DNA of 64,000 nucleotides. It comes from Arthrobacter sp. OAP107. Lineage in GTDB: Bacteria > Actinomycetota > Actinomycetes > Actinomycetales > Micrococcaceae. A program made the position numbers and the translations under genes. Shown here in pieces: positions 1-7,692 of the stretch. Location: NCBI RefSeq assembly GCF_040546765.1, contig NZ_JBEPOK010000001.1:1116001-1180000 (forward strand). The letters run 5' to 3'. How positions within the stretch are numbered: position 1 is the stretch's first letter; every line of letters starts with the position of its first letter. The notes under the pieces are model-generated. The model did no database searches and was not told where the DNA came from. It worked only from the letters and a program-made list of their open reading frames with translations.

Positions 1-160
1 CGATGTCGGGGCGGATCTGCTGGTCGGTGAAGTCCCGGATCCGCTGCCGCAGGGCCCGCTCATCGGGAGTCAGCAGGGTGTCCAGGGCCAGGACATCCGA
101 GGGGTCCGGGAGACCGTACTCGGCCGAAGCCTCCGCAGGATCAAGGGCGTCATTGCTCAT
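1..160 (-). CDS. acyl-CoA dehydrogenase family protein, N-terminal part
   Basis: Only the first 53 codons are inside the window; the gene runs off the left edge on the minus strand. The translated start reads MSNDALDPAEASAEYG and continues with TPDERALRQRIRDF, an N-terminal helix typical of acyl-CoA (particularly glutaryl-CoA-like) dehydrogenases, which are FAD enzymes oxidising acyl-CoA thioesters. The catalytic base and FAD-binding parts lie outside, so the substrate cannot be named. A TAGGAT hexamer sits exactly 6 nt before the ATG, suggesting its own leaderless transcript although the permease gene ends only 65 nt upstream in the same direction. Confidence 0.6.
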   Translation of the reverse strand, partial: MSNDALDPAEASAEYGLPDPSDVLALDTLLTPDERALRQRIRDFTDQQIRPDI

Positions 161-166
161 TCCAGC

Positions 167-172
167 ATCCTA
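167..172 (-). promoter_or_regulatory. -10 element, leaderless acyl-CoA dehydrogenase start
   Basis: TAGGAT on the minus strand, 6 nt before the ATG at 160, placing the transcription start on or next to the start codon. Confidence 0.5.
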
Positions 173-225
173 CGTGCCGAGGCGCACACGCCGAAGGACT
201 CCTGTGCCGCCGCCGGCCGGCCGCT

Positions 226-1746
226 TTACCGGTTCGAGGGAACCCGCGTCCCGCCGAGGAAGTACTCCCGGGTTGACGGCAGGAACCGGCAGACCGCAGC
301 CAGCACCACGCCCAGGGCCAGCAGCACCACGCCGCTCACAAACGCCCCGCCCACACCAAAGATCTGGGTATTCCCGTAGGCCGGATCCCACATCTGCGCC
401 GCCGAGATAAAGAACGCGGCGGTCAGCAGCAGCGCCCCGAGCAGCGGGAGGATTCCGCGGAACCACAGGTTGCGGGCGGATTCCCGCAGGGTATCCCGGA
501 AATACCAGGCGCAGGCAAAGCCGGTGAGGGCGTAGTAGAACGCGATGAACAGGCTGATGGAGCTGATGGAATCGGACAGCAGGTTTTCGCTGAGGAAGCT
601 CATGGCCACGTAGTACACGATGGCCGCCGCGCCCATCACCTGGGTGGAGAATCCCGGGGTCTGGTTCCGCTCGTGGACCTCCCCGAACTTCGGCGGCAGG
701 GCCCGGTGGACGCCCATGGACAGCGTGCCGCGGGCGGTGGGCAGGATGGTGGTCTGGGTGGAGGACAGGACGGACGCCAGCACCGCCACCACAATCAGCC
801 AGCCCCACGGCCCCAGCACCACGTCCTTCATCGCCAGGAACACGTCATCCTGGTTGTCGGCGTTGGCCAGCCCGATTCCCTCCGTTCCGACGGACGCGTA
901 CATCATCACCAGCAGCGCCACCGAGACGTAGATGGCCACCAGCACGAACGCCGAGATGACCGCTCCGCGGCCTGGGGTGGTGGCCGGGTTCTCCGTCTCC
1001 TCGTTCACGGCCAGGCAGGTGTCCCAGCCCCAATAGATGAACAGGGCCAGCAATATGCCGTGGACCACCGCGCCGGGATCGGCGAACGCCCCGGCCGGGT
1101 TGAACCATTCGACGTCGAACGGCTGGCCCGCCGGCGCCCCTCCGGTCAGGCCCGCGATCCTGGCGATGATGGCCACAGCGAAGATGCCCAGAGAGATGTA
1201 CTGGATGTACGTCAGGGTCCGCTGGACGTGCTCGCCCAGCCGGATCCCGCGGTAGTTCACGAAGGTCATGAAGGCGATGAAAACGACGCCGGTGGCCGTC
1301 ACCACCGTCTTGTTCCCCGCCAAGGACCCGTCGCCGATGAGGAGCCAGAGGTACTGGCCCGCCACCTGCGCCAGGTTGGCCAGGACCACGACGCCGGCCA
1401 GGGCCACGCCCCAGCCGCCCAGCCATCCCGCCCAGGGTCCGAAAGTCCGGCGGGCCCAGATGAATGTGGTGCCGCAGTCCGGCATGGCGCTGTTGAGCTC
1501 GCGGAAGGCGTACGCGATGAACAGGACCGGAATGAACCCCAGGACCAGGATCAGCGGGGTGTAGTCCCCGTTGACGGCCACGATCAGTCCCAGCGTCGCA
1601 GCCAGTGAGTACACAGGGGCGGTGGAGGCCAGGCCCAGCATCACCGAGTCGCCGAGGTCCAGGATCCCGGCGCGGAGCCCTTTGCCGGGGACGGCACCGC
1701 CGGGCTGGCCCCCGGCGCCGCCGGCCGCCGTCGTTCTGGTTTTCAT
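226..1746 (-). CDS. APC-superfamily amino acid permease
   Basis: A 506-residue integral membrane transporter with about twelve hydrophobic segments. The first helix region (ASTAPVYSLAATLGLIV) and the ELNSAMPDCGTTFIW stretch are typical of the amino acid-polyamine-organocation superfamily, which imports or exchanges amino acids or amines at the cytoplasmic membrane. The ATG overlaps the TGA of the upstream ATP-grasp ligase gene as ATGA, so the two are almost certainly translationally coupled. That makes an amine or amino acid consumed or made by the ligase a likely substrate, but this is inference. The N-terminus carries a short Gly/Ala-rich cytoplasmic tail. Confidence 0.85.
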   Translation of the reverse strand: MKTRTTAAGGAGGQPGGAVPGKGLRAGILDLGDSVMLGLASTAPVYSLAATLGLIVAVNGDYTPLILVLGFIPVLFIAYAFRELNSAMPDCGTTFIWARRTFGPWAGWLGGWGVALAGVVVLANLAQVAGQYLWLLIGDGSLAGNKTVVTATGVVFIAFMTFVNYRGIRLGEHVQRTLTYIQYISLGIFAVAIIARIAGLTGGAPAGQPFDVEWFNPAGAFADPGAVVHGILLALFIYWGWDTCLAVNEETENPATTPGRGAVISAFVLVAIYVSVALLVMMYASVGTEGIGLANADNQDDVFLAMKDVVLGPWGWLIVVAVLASVLSSTQTTILPTARGTLSMGVHRALPPKFGEVHERNQTPGFSTQVMGAAAIVYYVAMSFLSENLLSDSISSISLFIAFYYALTGFACAWYFRDTLRESARNLWFRGILPLLGALLLTAAFFISAAQMWDPAYGNTQIFGVGGAFVSGVVLLALGVVLAAVCRFLPSTREYFLGGTRVPSNR

Positions 1747-2966
1747 AGCGCAATACCTGCCTTGTTCGCGTTGGCGTGGGCTGCTGCCTGGGCGCTCAGG
1801 GGCGCCGGCGCGTCAATGGTGTTGGGGACGAAGCGGCAGAAGTAGTCGGTGACCGGCCCGTCGGACTCGCGGATGCCACAGCCCACCGATTCACCGTCCA
1901 CCACCCACAGGCCCAGGACCGGATGGTTGCCGTCGAAGTCGGGCAGGGAATGGTACTGCTGGAAGCACCAGCCCTCACGGCCGTATCCGCCCGGCTTCTC
2001 CAGGCTGATGCCATCCGCGTGGATCCTGATGTTGTCGCCTTCGCGGCCGTGCAGCGGCTTGGCCACCCACTCCCGCAGCGGGCCCGGATCATTGAGGTAG
2101 GCGGGCAGCAGGTTCGGATGGTCCGGGTAGAGGTGCCACAGGGCGGCCAGGAGCGCCTTGTTGGACAGCAGCATTTTCCAGGCCGGCTCCACCCAGCGCG
2201 GATTCTGCGAGCGCTGCAGCAGGCGGTGGCCGAACGGCTCCTTCATCATCAGCTCCCACGGGTAGAGCTTGAAGATGGTGCTGATCATGAAGTTGTCCAT
2301 GTCCACGAAGCGCTTCAGGTTGGGGTCCCAGCCGATGTCCGACATGTTGATGCCGATGGTGGTCCACCCGGCCTGGCCGGCGACGTCCCGCATGTAGGCG
2401 GCCGTCATCCAGTCCTCACCCGACTCCTCAGCCTCGGAGTGGGCAACATGCAGCGTGCTCATTCCCGTGCGGTACTGCAGCTTCTTCCACTGCCGGATCA
2501 GTGCCTCGTGGATGCCGTTCCACTGGTCCTTCTCCGGGAAGACGTCCTGCAGCCAGAACCATTGGGCCACGGCCGCCTCGATCAGGCCGGTGGGCGTGTC
2601 GGCGTTGTACTCGAGCATCTTGGCCGCGCCGCCCTGGCCGTCATAGATGAAATCGAAGCGGCCGTAGATGTCCTGGTCCCCGGCCTGCAGCGACTCGGCG
2701 GCCAGTTCCAACGCCTGCGGGCCGATGCCGATGGGGCCCATGGCGCCTGTGGCCAGGAACTTTGCGGCCTCCAGGCACATCCTGTGCATGTCCTCGGCCG
2801 TGACCTCCAGCGTCTCCACCTCGTCCATGGCGAATTCGTAGTAGGCGGACTCGTTCCAGTACTCGATTTTCTTGCCGCCGGGCAGGGTGGTGGTGGAGAA
2901 CACCAGGCCCTGCTCCTCGATCTTCTGCTTCCAGTCCGGCCGGGGCTCCGAGAGTAACCGCTTCAC
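1743..2966 (-). CDS. glutathionylspermidine synthase-like ATP-grasp amide ligase (YgiC family)
   Basis: A 407-residue protein of the glutathionylspermidine synthase C-terminal family, ATP-grasp enzymes that form amide bonds between a carboxylate and an amine. Visible family motifs are YGRFDF (about residues 101-106) and EYNADTPT (about 119-126). The start is GTG, 2 nt after the stop of the YgiB-like gene; a longer reading upstream would overlap that gene. It lacks the N-terminal amidase domain of the E. coli bifunctional Gsp enzyme and matches the single-domain YgiC/YjfC type. The host encodes mycothiol synthase (37408-38379), so glutathione is an unlikely substrate; the true product is unknown. 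Confidence 0.85.
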   Translation of the reverse strand: MKRLLSEPRPDWKQKIEEQGLVFSTTTLPGGKKIEYWNESAYYEFAMDEVETLEVTAEDMHRMCLEAAKFLATGAMGPIGIGPQALELAAESLQAGDQDIYGRFDFIYDGQGGAAKMLEYNADTPTGLIEAAVAQWFWLQDVFPEKDQWNGIHEALIRQWKKLQYRTGMSTLHVAHSEAEESGEDWMTAAYMRDVAGQAGWTTIGINMSDIGWDPNLKRFVDMDNFMISTIFKLYPWELMMKEPFGHRLLQRSQNPRWVEPAWKMLLSNKALLAALWHLYPDHPNLLPAYLNDPGPLREWVAKPLHGREGDNIRIHADGISLEKPGGYGREGWCFQQYHSLPDFDGNHPVLGLWVVDGESVGCGIRESDGPVTDYFCRFVPNTIDAPAPLSAQAAAHANANKAGIAL

Positions 2967-2968
2967 CC

Positions 2969-3670
2969 CTAGCCTCCCGTGCTTCCGCCCTTGGAGCTGC
3001 TGCCAAAGCCGCCCCTGCTGACCGTGCCGCCCTTGGAGCTGTAGCCTGTGGACGTCCTGGCCCCCTGGGGCACTGTCCGCGTGAAGTTCGGATAGGCCGT
3101 CCTGCTCTGGCCGATGCCCGGAACGCTGGCCCCGCGTGCATAGAAGTACCAGGCGTAGAGGCCCCCGCCGCGCCCGGCCGAGCTGTTGCACTGGGTGTCC
3201 TCGACGCGCTCGCCCGTTTGCTCGTTGAAGCAGACCTGGGCGTAGTCGGGGTCCTGCTCATTGCTGGCCACGATGGCGGTGATAGTACCGGCCAGGAGGG
3301 CCGTGACGCCGAGGCCCACCACCACCGTGCGGCGCTGCGACCGCTTCTTCCGCGCTGCCGCGTCGCGCTCCCGGTCGCGGGCGAAGGGGTCGAAGACGGG
3401 GCCGGGCTGGGGGAAGCCGGGGTGGTTCTGGGTACCTTCAGGCGGGGTTGCTTTGCCGCCCTGTCCCGGCGTGCCCTGTCCTGGCGTTCCCTGTCCCGGC
3501 GTGCCGGGGGTCAGCAGCTCGGGGTGGAGCTCCGGCTTGGGCACCTGCCAGGGCGGCGGCTTGGAAGGGCCGCGGGAGGCGTCGTCACCGGATCTGCCCC
3601 CGGTTCCGCCGCTCCCACCGTCGTTCCGGGCCCCGTCAGCGTCCTTGCTCGGGTCCTTCTCCGGGTCCAT
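2969..3670 (-). CDS. YgiB/DUF1190-like membrane-anchored protein
   Basis: A 233-residue protein with a Gly/Pro-rich cytoplasmic N-terminus containing repeats of GQGTP (about 57-71), a basic stretch, one transmembrane helix at about 115-135, and an external part with two cysteines (147 and 161) followed by a Gly/Ser/Lys-rich tail. The layout and its position directly before a YgiC-like ligase match the ygiB-ygiC pairs of proteobacteria. A GGGGGA ribosome site precedes the ATG. Its role is not established; it may anchor or receive the product of the ligase. The assignment leans on context as much as on sequence. Confidence 0.6.
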   Translation of the reverse strand: MDPEKDPSKDADGARNDGGSGGTGGRSGDDASRGPSKPPPWQVPKPELHPELLTPGTPGQGTPGQGTPGQGGKATPPEGTQNHPGFPQPGPVFDPFARDRERDAAARKKRSQRRTVVVGLGVTALLAGTITAIVASNEQDPDYAQVCFNEQTGERVEDTQCNSSAGRGGGLYAWYFYARGASVPGIGQSRTAYPNFTRTVPQGARTSTGYSSKGGTVSRGGFGSSSKGGSTGG

Positions 3671-3694
3671 GGTTCCCCCTGCTGCTCCATGCTC

Positions 3695-3724
3695 TTGGCT
3701 GCGGTGCTGTTGGCTGCGGTGCTG
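3695..3724. repeat. 15-bp tandem repeat upstream of the ygiB-like gene
   Basis: The unit TTGGCTGCGGTGCTG occurs twice in direct succession, followed by a partial third copy, within the 5' region of the minus-strand operon. No function can be assigned. Confidence 0.7.
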
Positions 3725-3884
3725 TTGGTGGCCGGAACGCGTGGCTGCGGCCGGCGGTACCGGCTGTCCGTCCGGCCGGTAAATACTGCAGCAAGCCTAG
3801 TGGCTGGAGGGTGCTGCGGTGAACAAATTTCCCGGCCGAAGCGTCCAGCCGGAAACCCCAAAAGCGCTGGTCAGGCCGAGAACC

Positions 3885-3890
3885 TAGACT
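3885..3890 (+). promoter_or_regulatory. -10 element, leaderless MOSC gene
   Basis: TAGACT exactly 6 nt before the ATG at 3897; no ribosome binding site could fit between them. Confidence 0.55.
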
Positions 3891-3896
3891 GGTGCC

Positions 3897-4550
3897 ATGC
3901 ACACAGCCACTGTTCTCGCCGTTTGCCGGGTCCACCAGCTCCTTCCCGATGAGGGAAGCGTGGGCGTCACCGCCATCGACAAGCGGCCTGTGGACGGGCC
4001 GGTCAAGGTGCACAAGCTTGGTTTGCATGGTGACGTCCAGGCCAGCCGCGTCCACCACGGGGGAGAGGACCAGGCGCTCTACGCCTATTCCCAGGCCGAC
4101 GCCGACTACTGGGTCGGAGAGCTGCAGCGCGAACTGCCGCCGGGGATCTTCGGCGAGAACCTGCGCGTCGCCGGGATCGAAACCACGGGCGCCGTCATCG
4201 GGGAACGCTGGCGGATCGGGCTGGATGTTGAGGTTGAGGTCACCTCGCCGCGGGTTCCGTGTGCGACGTTCCAGCGGCGCATGGACGAGACGCAGTGGGT
4301 CAAGCGCTTCACAGAGGCCGGAAGGGTGGGTGCGTACCTGCGCGTCATCAAGACCGGCTCAGTGCAGGCAGGCGACCACATCCACCGCCTCTTCGTGCCC
4401 AAGCATGGGGTGACGATCGGCCGCTGGTTCAGCGAGCCCGACGTCGACGCCATCGAGGCCCTGCGCGACGCCGAAGCCGACGGCGAAATCCGCCTGCAGC
4501 CGGAGTACCACGACCGGTTCGAGAAGATGCTCCGCAGCGTCGGCGGCTAA
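3897..4550 (+). CDS. MOSC domain-containing protein (YiiM-like)
   Basis: A 217-residue soluble protein of the molybdenum-cofactor sulfurase C-terminal (MOSC) family, whose members bind or transfer sulfur on molybdopterin, or reduce N-hydroxylated compounds like E. coli YiiM. Visible features are GLHGD (42-46), HHGG (53-56), GIFGENL (83-89) and the conserved cysteine in RVPCATF (Cys122), which usually carries the sulfur or ligates molybdenum. It stands alone, transcribed away from the ygiB operon. The ATG is placed by the -10 hexamer 6 nt upstream. Confidence 0.85.
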   Translation: MHTATVLAVCRVHQLLPDEGSVGVTAIDKRPVDGPVKVHKLGLHGDVQASRVHHGGEDQALYAYSQADADYWVGELQRELPPGIFGENLRVAGIETTGAVIGERWRIGLDVEVEVTSPRVPCATFQRRMDETQWVKRFTEAGRVGAYLRVIKTGSVQAGDHIHRLFVPKHGVTIGRWFSEPDVDAIEALRDAEADGEIRLQPEYHDRFEKMLRSVGG

Positions 4551-4738
4551 CACGCAGGAGCTGGCCCGGCGGCCCTGCCGCGTTTCTGCACCCTTTCAGC
4601 AACCCGCGGTGGGAATGCCTCTGACACGGCACGGGCGGTGGACGGCTTCGGCGCGGAAACCGGGGCAAAAATGCCGCGTGTGCGCAAGCTCACCGTCCGC
4701 GCCGAGCCCTCGGTTCGCCGGTATGCGGGGTCGTGCCC

Positions 4739-4744
4739 TACACT
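4739..4744 (+). promoter_or_regulatory. possible -10 element for the deaD leader transcript
   Basis: TACACT, with a weak TTCGCC 19 nt upstream (4714-4719). It would start transcription near 4751, just before the structured leader. Tentative. Confidence 0.35.
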
Positions 4745-4792
4745 AGAAATATCCCCCACTCCGGAAATCCCTTATTCCTGCCCAATTTTTGA

Positions 4793-4918
4793 GGCAGGAC
4801 TGGCAAGTGTTGGAGCCCGCAAATGTGATGCGGGCAGTTTCATAGGGAGAGCCGGCTGAAGAAAACGCTGTACAGACTGCTGGGATAGCAGCCAAGAGAT
4901 GCAGTGTGAAGTCCTGCC
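4793..4918 (+). ncRNA. candidate structured 5' leader RNA of the DEAD-box helicase, domain 1
   Basis: The 502-nt stretch 4551-5052 has no gene but holds a well-defined potential RNA fold. GGCAGGAC (4793-4800) pairs perfectly with GTCCTGCC (4911-4918), closing a 126-nt domain. Inside are hairpin GCCCGC/GCGGGC (4815-4820 with 4830-4835), a 7-bp stem (4865-4871 with 4901-4907, two G-U pairs), and within it hairpin CTGCT/AGCAG (4877-4881 with 4887-4891). This multibranch layout resembles a riboswitch or thermosensor, but I do not recognise a known class. Because a cold-shock type helicase follows, temperature or autogenous control is plausible; this is inference from pairing only. Confidence 0.5.
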
Positions 4919-4933
4919 ACGGGATTGCGAAAG

Positions 4934-5020
4934 CGCCGGACTTCTAGTGACCGGCCGGTCAATGAATGCCCGGCGCCCACGGCACATGTACTGCGGCTCC
5001 GCTCACCTCGGGTTGTGCCG
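4934..5020 (+). ncRNA. candidate structured 5' leader RNA of the DEAD-box helicase, domain 2
   Basis: Two further helices follow domain 1. GCGCCGG (4934-4940) pairs with CCGGCGC (4970-4976) and encloses a self-complementary GACCGGCCGGTC. CGGCAC (4980-4985) pairs with GTGCCG (5015-5020). They end about 15 nt before the ribosome site GAGGA of the helicase, so alternative folding could expose or hide it. Seen directly as complementary sequence; function is inference. Confidence 0.4.
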
Positions 5021-5052
5021 CCTGGCCCCCTATGGATGAGGAATATCTCCCT

Positions 5053-7137
5053 ATGCCCGAAAACCACGACGACGCCACCCAGACGGCGACCGCCGAAACC
5101 GCCAACCTTGAATTCACCGAGGCTGCTGTCCCCGCAGCCGAGCCTGCTGCCGACGCTCCCGCCAAGGCTGACGCTCCCGCCAAGGCTGAAGAGCCGGAAG
5201 AAGAAGGCGTCCGCTTCGCCGATCTTGGCATCGACGGCCGCGTCCTCGCCGCCCTGCAGGATGTGGGCTACGAAAAGCCTTCCCCCATCCAGGCAGCAAC
5301 CATCCCGCTGCTGCTTGAAGGCCGCGACGTCGTGGGCCTCGCCCAGACCGGCACCGGTAAGACTGCAGCATTCGCAGTACCGGCACTGTCCCGCCTGGCC
5401 GAGCTCCACGACCTCAACGGCCCGTCCCGCAAGACGCAGGCCCTGGTCCTGGCTCCGACCCGCGAGCTGGCTCTCCAGGTTGCCGAGGCCTTCACTTCAT
5501 ACGCCAAGCACATAGATGACTTCACCGTCCTCCCCGTGTACGGCGGCTCCGCCTACGGCCCCCAGCTCGCCGGCCTGCGCCGCGGTGCCCAGGTTGTTGT
5601 CGGCACCCCCGGCCGTGTGATCGACCACATCGCCAAGGGCTCCCTGGACCTGTCCGAGCTCCAGTACCTGGTGCTGGACGAGGCCGACGAAATGCTCCGC
5701 ATGGGCTTCGCCGAAGACGTGGAGCAGATCTTCCAGCAGACCCCGTCCGACCGCCAGGTGGCACTGTTCTCCGCCACCATGCCGAGCCAGATCCGCCGGA
5801 TGTCCAAGCAGTACCTGAACAACCCGGCCGAGATCTCGGTGAAGTCCAAGACCACTACCGGCGCCAACACCCGCCAGCGCTACCTGCAGGTCATGGGCCC
5901 GCACAAGCTCGACGCCATGACCCGCATCCTCGAGGTCGAAGAGTTCGACGGCGTCATCGCGTTCGTGCGCACCAAGATGGCCACCGAGGACCTCGCCGAC
6001 AAGCTGCGCGCCCGGGGCTTCCAGGCTGCCGCCATCAATGGCGACATCCCGCAGCAGCAGCGTGAACGCACCGTTGACGCGCTCAAGGAAGGCCGGATCG
6101 ACATCCTGGTCGCGACGGACGTGGCCGCCCGCGGCCTCGACGTCGAGCGCATCAGCCACGTGGTCAACTACGACATCCCGCACGACACCGAGTCCTACGT
6201 GCACCGCATCGGCCGTACCGGCCGTGCCGGCCGATCCGGCGACGCGATCCTGTTCATGACTCCGCGCGAGAAGTACCTGCTGCGTTCCATTGAGAAGGCC
6301 ACGCGCCAGCCGGTGGAGCAGATGCACCTGCCCACCGCTGAGACCGTCAACACCTTGCGTCTGGGCAAGTTCGCCGAGCGCATCACCGAGACCCTCGAGT
6401 CCGAAGACGTGGCGGCATTCCGCGACCTCATCGCGTCCTACGAGGAAGAGCACAACGTGCCGGCAGCAGAAATCGCTGCGGCACTGGCCGTGATGGCCCA
6501 AGGCGGCCAGCCACTGCTCGTCAAGGAACTGCCTGCTGCTCCGGAGTACCAGAAGCGCGAACGCTCCAAGGACGGCTTCGGTTCACGCGGCCCGACCCGT
6601 GCCCTCACTGAGGGTAACGCCACCTACCGGATCGCCGTCGGACGGCGCCAGCGAGTCATGCCGGGTTCCATCGTGGGCGCCATCGCCAACGAAGGCGGCA
6701 TTTCCTCGTCGCAGATCGGCGGCATCGACATCCGCTCGGACCACTCGCTCGTCGAGCTCCCGGCCGACCTGAGCCCCGATCAGCTGAAGGCCCTGTCCCG
6801 CACACGGATCGGCGGCGAGCTGATCCACCTTGAGCTGGACTCCGGCCGCAAGCCCTCGGGTGACCGCGGCGGCTACCAGGGCAACCGTGGCGGCGACCGC
6901 GGCGGCAACTTCAAGGGCGGCGGGGGCTTCAAGAAGGAGTTCCGCAAGAACGACGGCGAGCGTTCCTCCGCTGACCGCGGTGGCCGCTCGTACAGCGAGC
7001 GCTCCGAGCGCGGCTTCGGCGGCGACCGGGGCCAGTCCAGCGACTCCCGCTTCGGCGGCCACGGTGATGGCGCACGCAAGCCGCGCCACGGCAACGAGGG
7101 CGGCCACCGCGACTTCAACCGCAAGGGCAAGTGGTAG
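5053..7137 (+). CDS. deaD: DEAD-box ATP-dependent RNA helicase (DeaD/CsdA type)
   Basis: A 694-residue helicase that unwinds structured RNA, usually in ribosome assembly and mRNA decay. Motifs in order: Q motif (YEKPSPIQ), Walker A AQTGTGKT (97-104), PTRELALQ, TPGR, DEAD (209-212), SAT (240-242), ATDVAARGLD and HRIGRTGRAGRSG. The C-terminal part holds a DbpA-type RNA-binding fold (YRIAVGRRQRVMPGSIVGAI) and an RGG/Gly-Arg-rich tail with repeated GGDRGG that binds RNA non-specifically. The N-terminus is acidic Ala/Glu-rich. The ATG at 5053 follows GAGGA by about 9 nt; an in-frame ATG at 5032 is less well placed. Expression is likely controlled through the long leader. Confidence 0.93.
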   Translation: MPENHDDATQTATAETANLEFTEAAVPAAEPAADAPAKADAPAKAEEPEEEGVRFADLGIDGRVLAALQDVGYEKPSPIQAATIPLLLEGRDVVGLAQTGTGKTAAFAVPALSRLAELHDLNGPSRKTQALVLAPTRELALQVAEAFTSYAKHIDDFTVLPVYGGSAYGPQLAGLRRGAQVVVGTPGRVIDHIAKGSLDLSELQYLVLDEADEMLRMGFAEDVEQIFQQTPSDRQVALFSATMPSQIRRMSKQYLNNPAEISVKSKTTTGANTRQRYLQVMGPHKLDAMTRILEVEEFDGVIAFVRTKMATEDLADKLRARGFQAAAINGDIPQQQRERTVDALKEGRIDILVATDVAARGLDVERISHVVNYDIPHDTESYVHRIGRTGRAGRSGDAILFMTPREKYLLRSIEKATRQPVEQMHLPTAETVNTLRLGKFAERITETLESEDVAAFRDLIASYEEEHNVPAAEIAAALAVMAQGGQPLLVKELPAAPEYQKRERSKDGFGSRGPTRALTEGNATYRIAVGRRQRVMPGSIVGAIANEGGISSSQIGGIDIRSDHSLVELPADLSPDQLKALSRTRIGGELIHLELDSGRKPSGDRGGYQGNRGGDRGGNFKGGGGFKKEFRKNDGERSSADRGGRSYSERSERGFGGDRGQSSDSRFGGHGDGARKPRHGNEGGHRDFNRKGKW

Positions 7138-7170
7138 TCACCGTCTGGTGATGAACCAAGCATCCGAATA

Positions 7171-7202
7171 GAAACAGGCCGGCTGACCAGCCGGCCTGTT
7201 TC
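7171..7202 (+). terminator. Rho-independent-like terminator after deaD
   Basis: A 14-bp perfect stem (7171-7184 with 7189-7202), loop GACC, followed by TGTTT. Confidence 0.8.
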
Positions 7203-7393
7203 TGTTTAAGGCCGTTCCACCTGGCCGTGTGTACGCTTCGTCACATCTGCGTTCTGAAAGGCTCTGAAGGGGCCTCCGAAAGGGGCCCGCAGCCCGATCC
7301 AGGCCTGTATTTCCGGGGTTTTTAGACCGCAGGAGCCCCGTTCCGCCGCCGATTTGTTGAGTGCCAAATCTTCCGGTAGAGTATTTACTCGTT

Positions 7394-7465
7394 GCCCCCC
7401 TAGCTCAGTGGTAGAGCGCGTTCTTGGTAAGAACGAGGTCACCGGATCGATTCCGGTGGGGGGCT
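7394..7465 (+). tRNA. tRNA-Thr (anticodon GGT)
   Basis: A 72-nt cloverleaf: acceptor GCCCCCC (7394-7400) pairs with GGGGGGC (7458-7464), D-arm TAGCTCAGTGGTAGAGC, anticodon loop with GGT, and T-arm ACCGG-ATCGATT-CCGGT. CCA is not encoded. The T-loop starts ATCGA rather than TTCGA. No integrase is nearby. Confidence 0.95.
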
Positions 7466-7476
7466 CGGAATGAGGG

Positions 7477-7517
7477 CCTGTGTCAAGGCGGTCTTGACCG
7501 GCTTGACACAGGTTTTT
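7477..7517 (+). terminator. terminator between tRNA-Thr and tRNA-Met
   Basis: An 11-bp perfect stem CCTGTGTCAAG (7477-7487) with its complement at 7502-7512, followed by five T residues. It separates the two tRNA genes into independent transcripts. Confidence 0.85.
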
Positions 7518-7526
7518 CTCATTCGT

Positions 7527-7600
7527 GGCGGTGTAGCTCAGTTGGTTAGAGCGCACGACTCATAATCGTGAGGTCGGGAGATCGAGCCTCCCCACCGCTA
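7527..7600 (+). tRNA. tRNA-Met (anticodon CAT)
   Basis: A 74-nt cloverleaf: acceptor GGCGGTG (7527-7533) with CACCGCT (7593-7599, first pair G-T), D-arm AGCTCAGTTGGTTAGAGC, anticodon loop containing CAT, T-arm GGGAG-ATCGAGC-CTCCC. The absence of the three G-C pairs above the anticodon loop and the A-rich D-arm favour an elongator rather than initiator tRNA. Confidence 0.9.
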
Positions 7601-7608
7601 CAGAATCT

Positions 7609-7649
7609 GCAGGCCAGAGGCATTCAGCCCCTGGCCTGCTTTTGTTTTT
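7609..7649 (+). terminator. terminator after tRNA-Met
   Basis: A 9-bp stem GCAGGCCAG (7609-7617) and CTGGCCTGC (7631-7639), followed by TTTTGTTTTT. Confidence 0.85.
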
Positions 7650-7692
7650 CGCGATTGTGCTGGTTCGGCTGCGGTGCTTCCGGAAACCGGGC

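Noticed and set aside
673..1608. Long plus-strand reading frames opposite the permease and other genes (also at 1776-2957, 16889-17773, 62565-63911 and more).
   Set aside because: Arg/Gly/Pro-rich translations without domains that mirror the true minus- or plus-strand gene; typical shadows in high-GC DNA.
4793..4918. The deaD leader as RNase P RNA, T-box or cobalamin riboswitch.
   Set aside because: None of the key motifs (GAGGAAAGTC, T-box sequence, B12 box) is present.
7394..7600. tRNA-Thr/tRNA-Met pair as an integration site for a mobile element.
   Set aside because: No integrase, no duplicated tRNA 3' end and no phage-like genes nearby.
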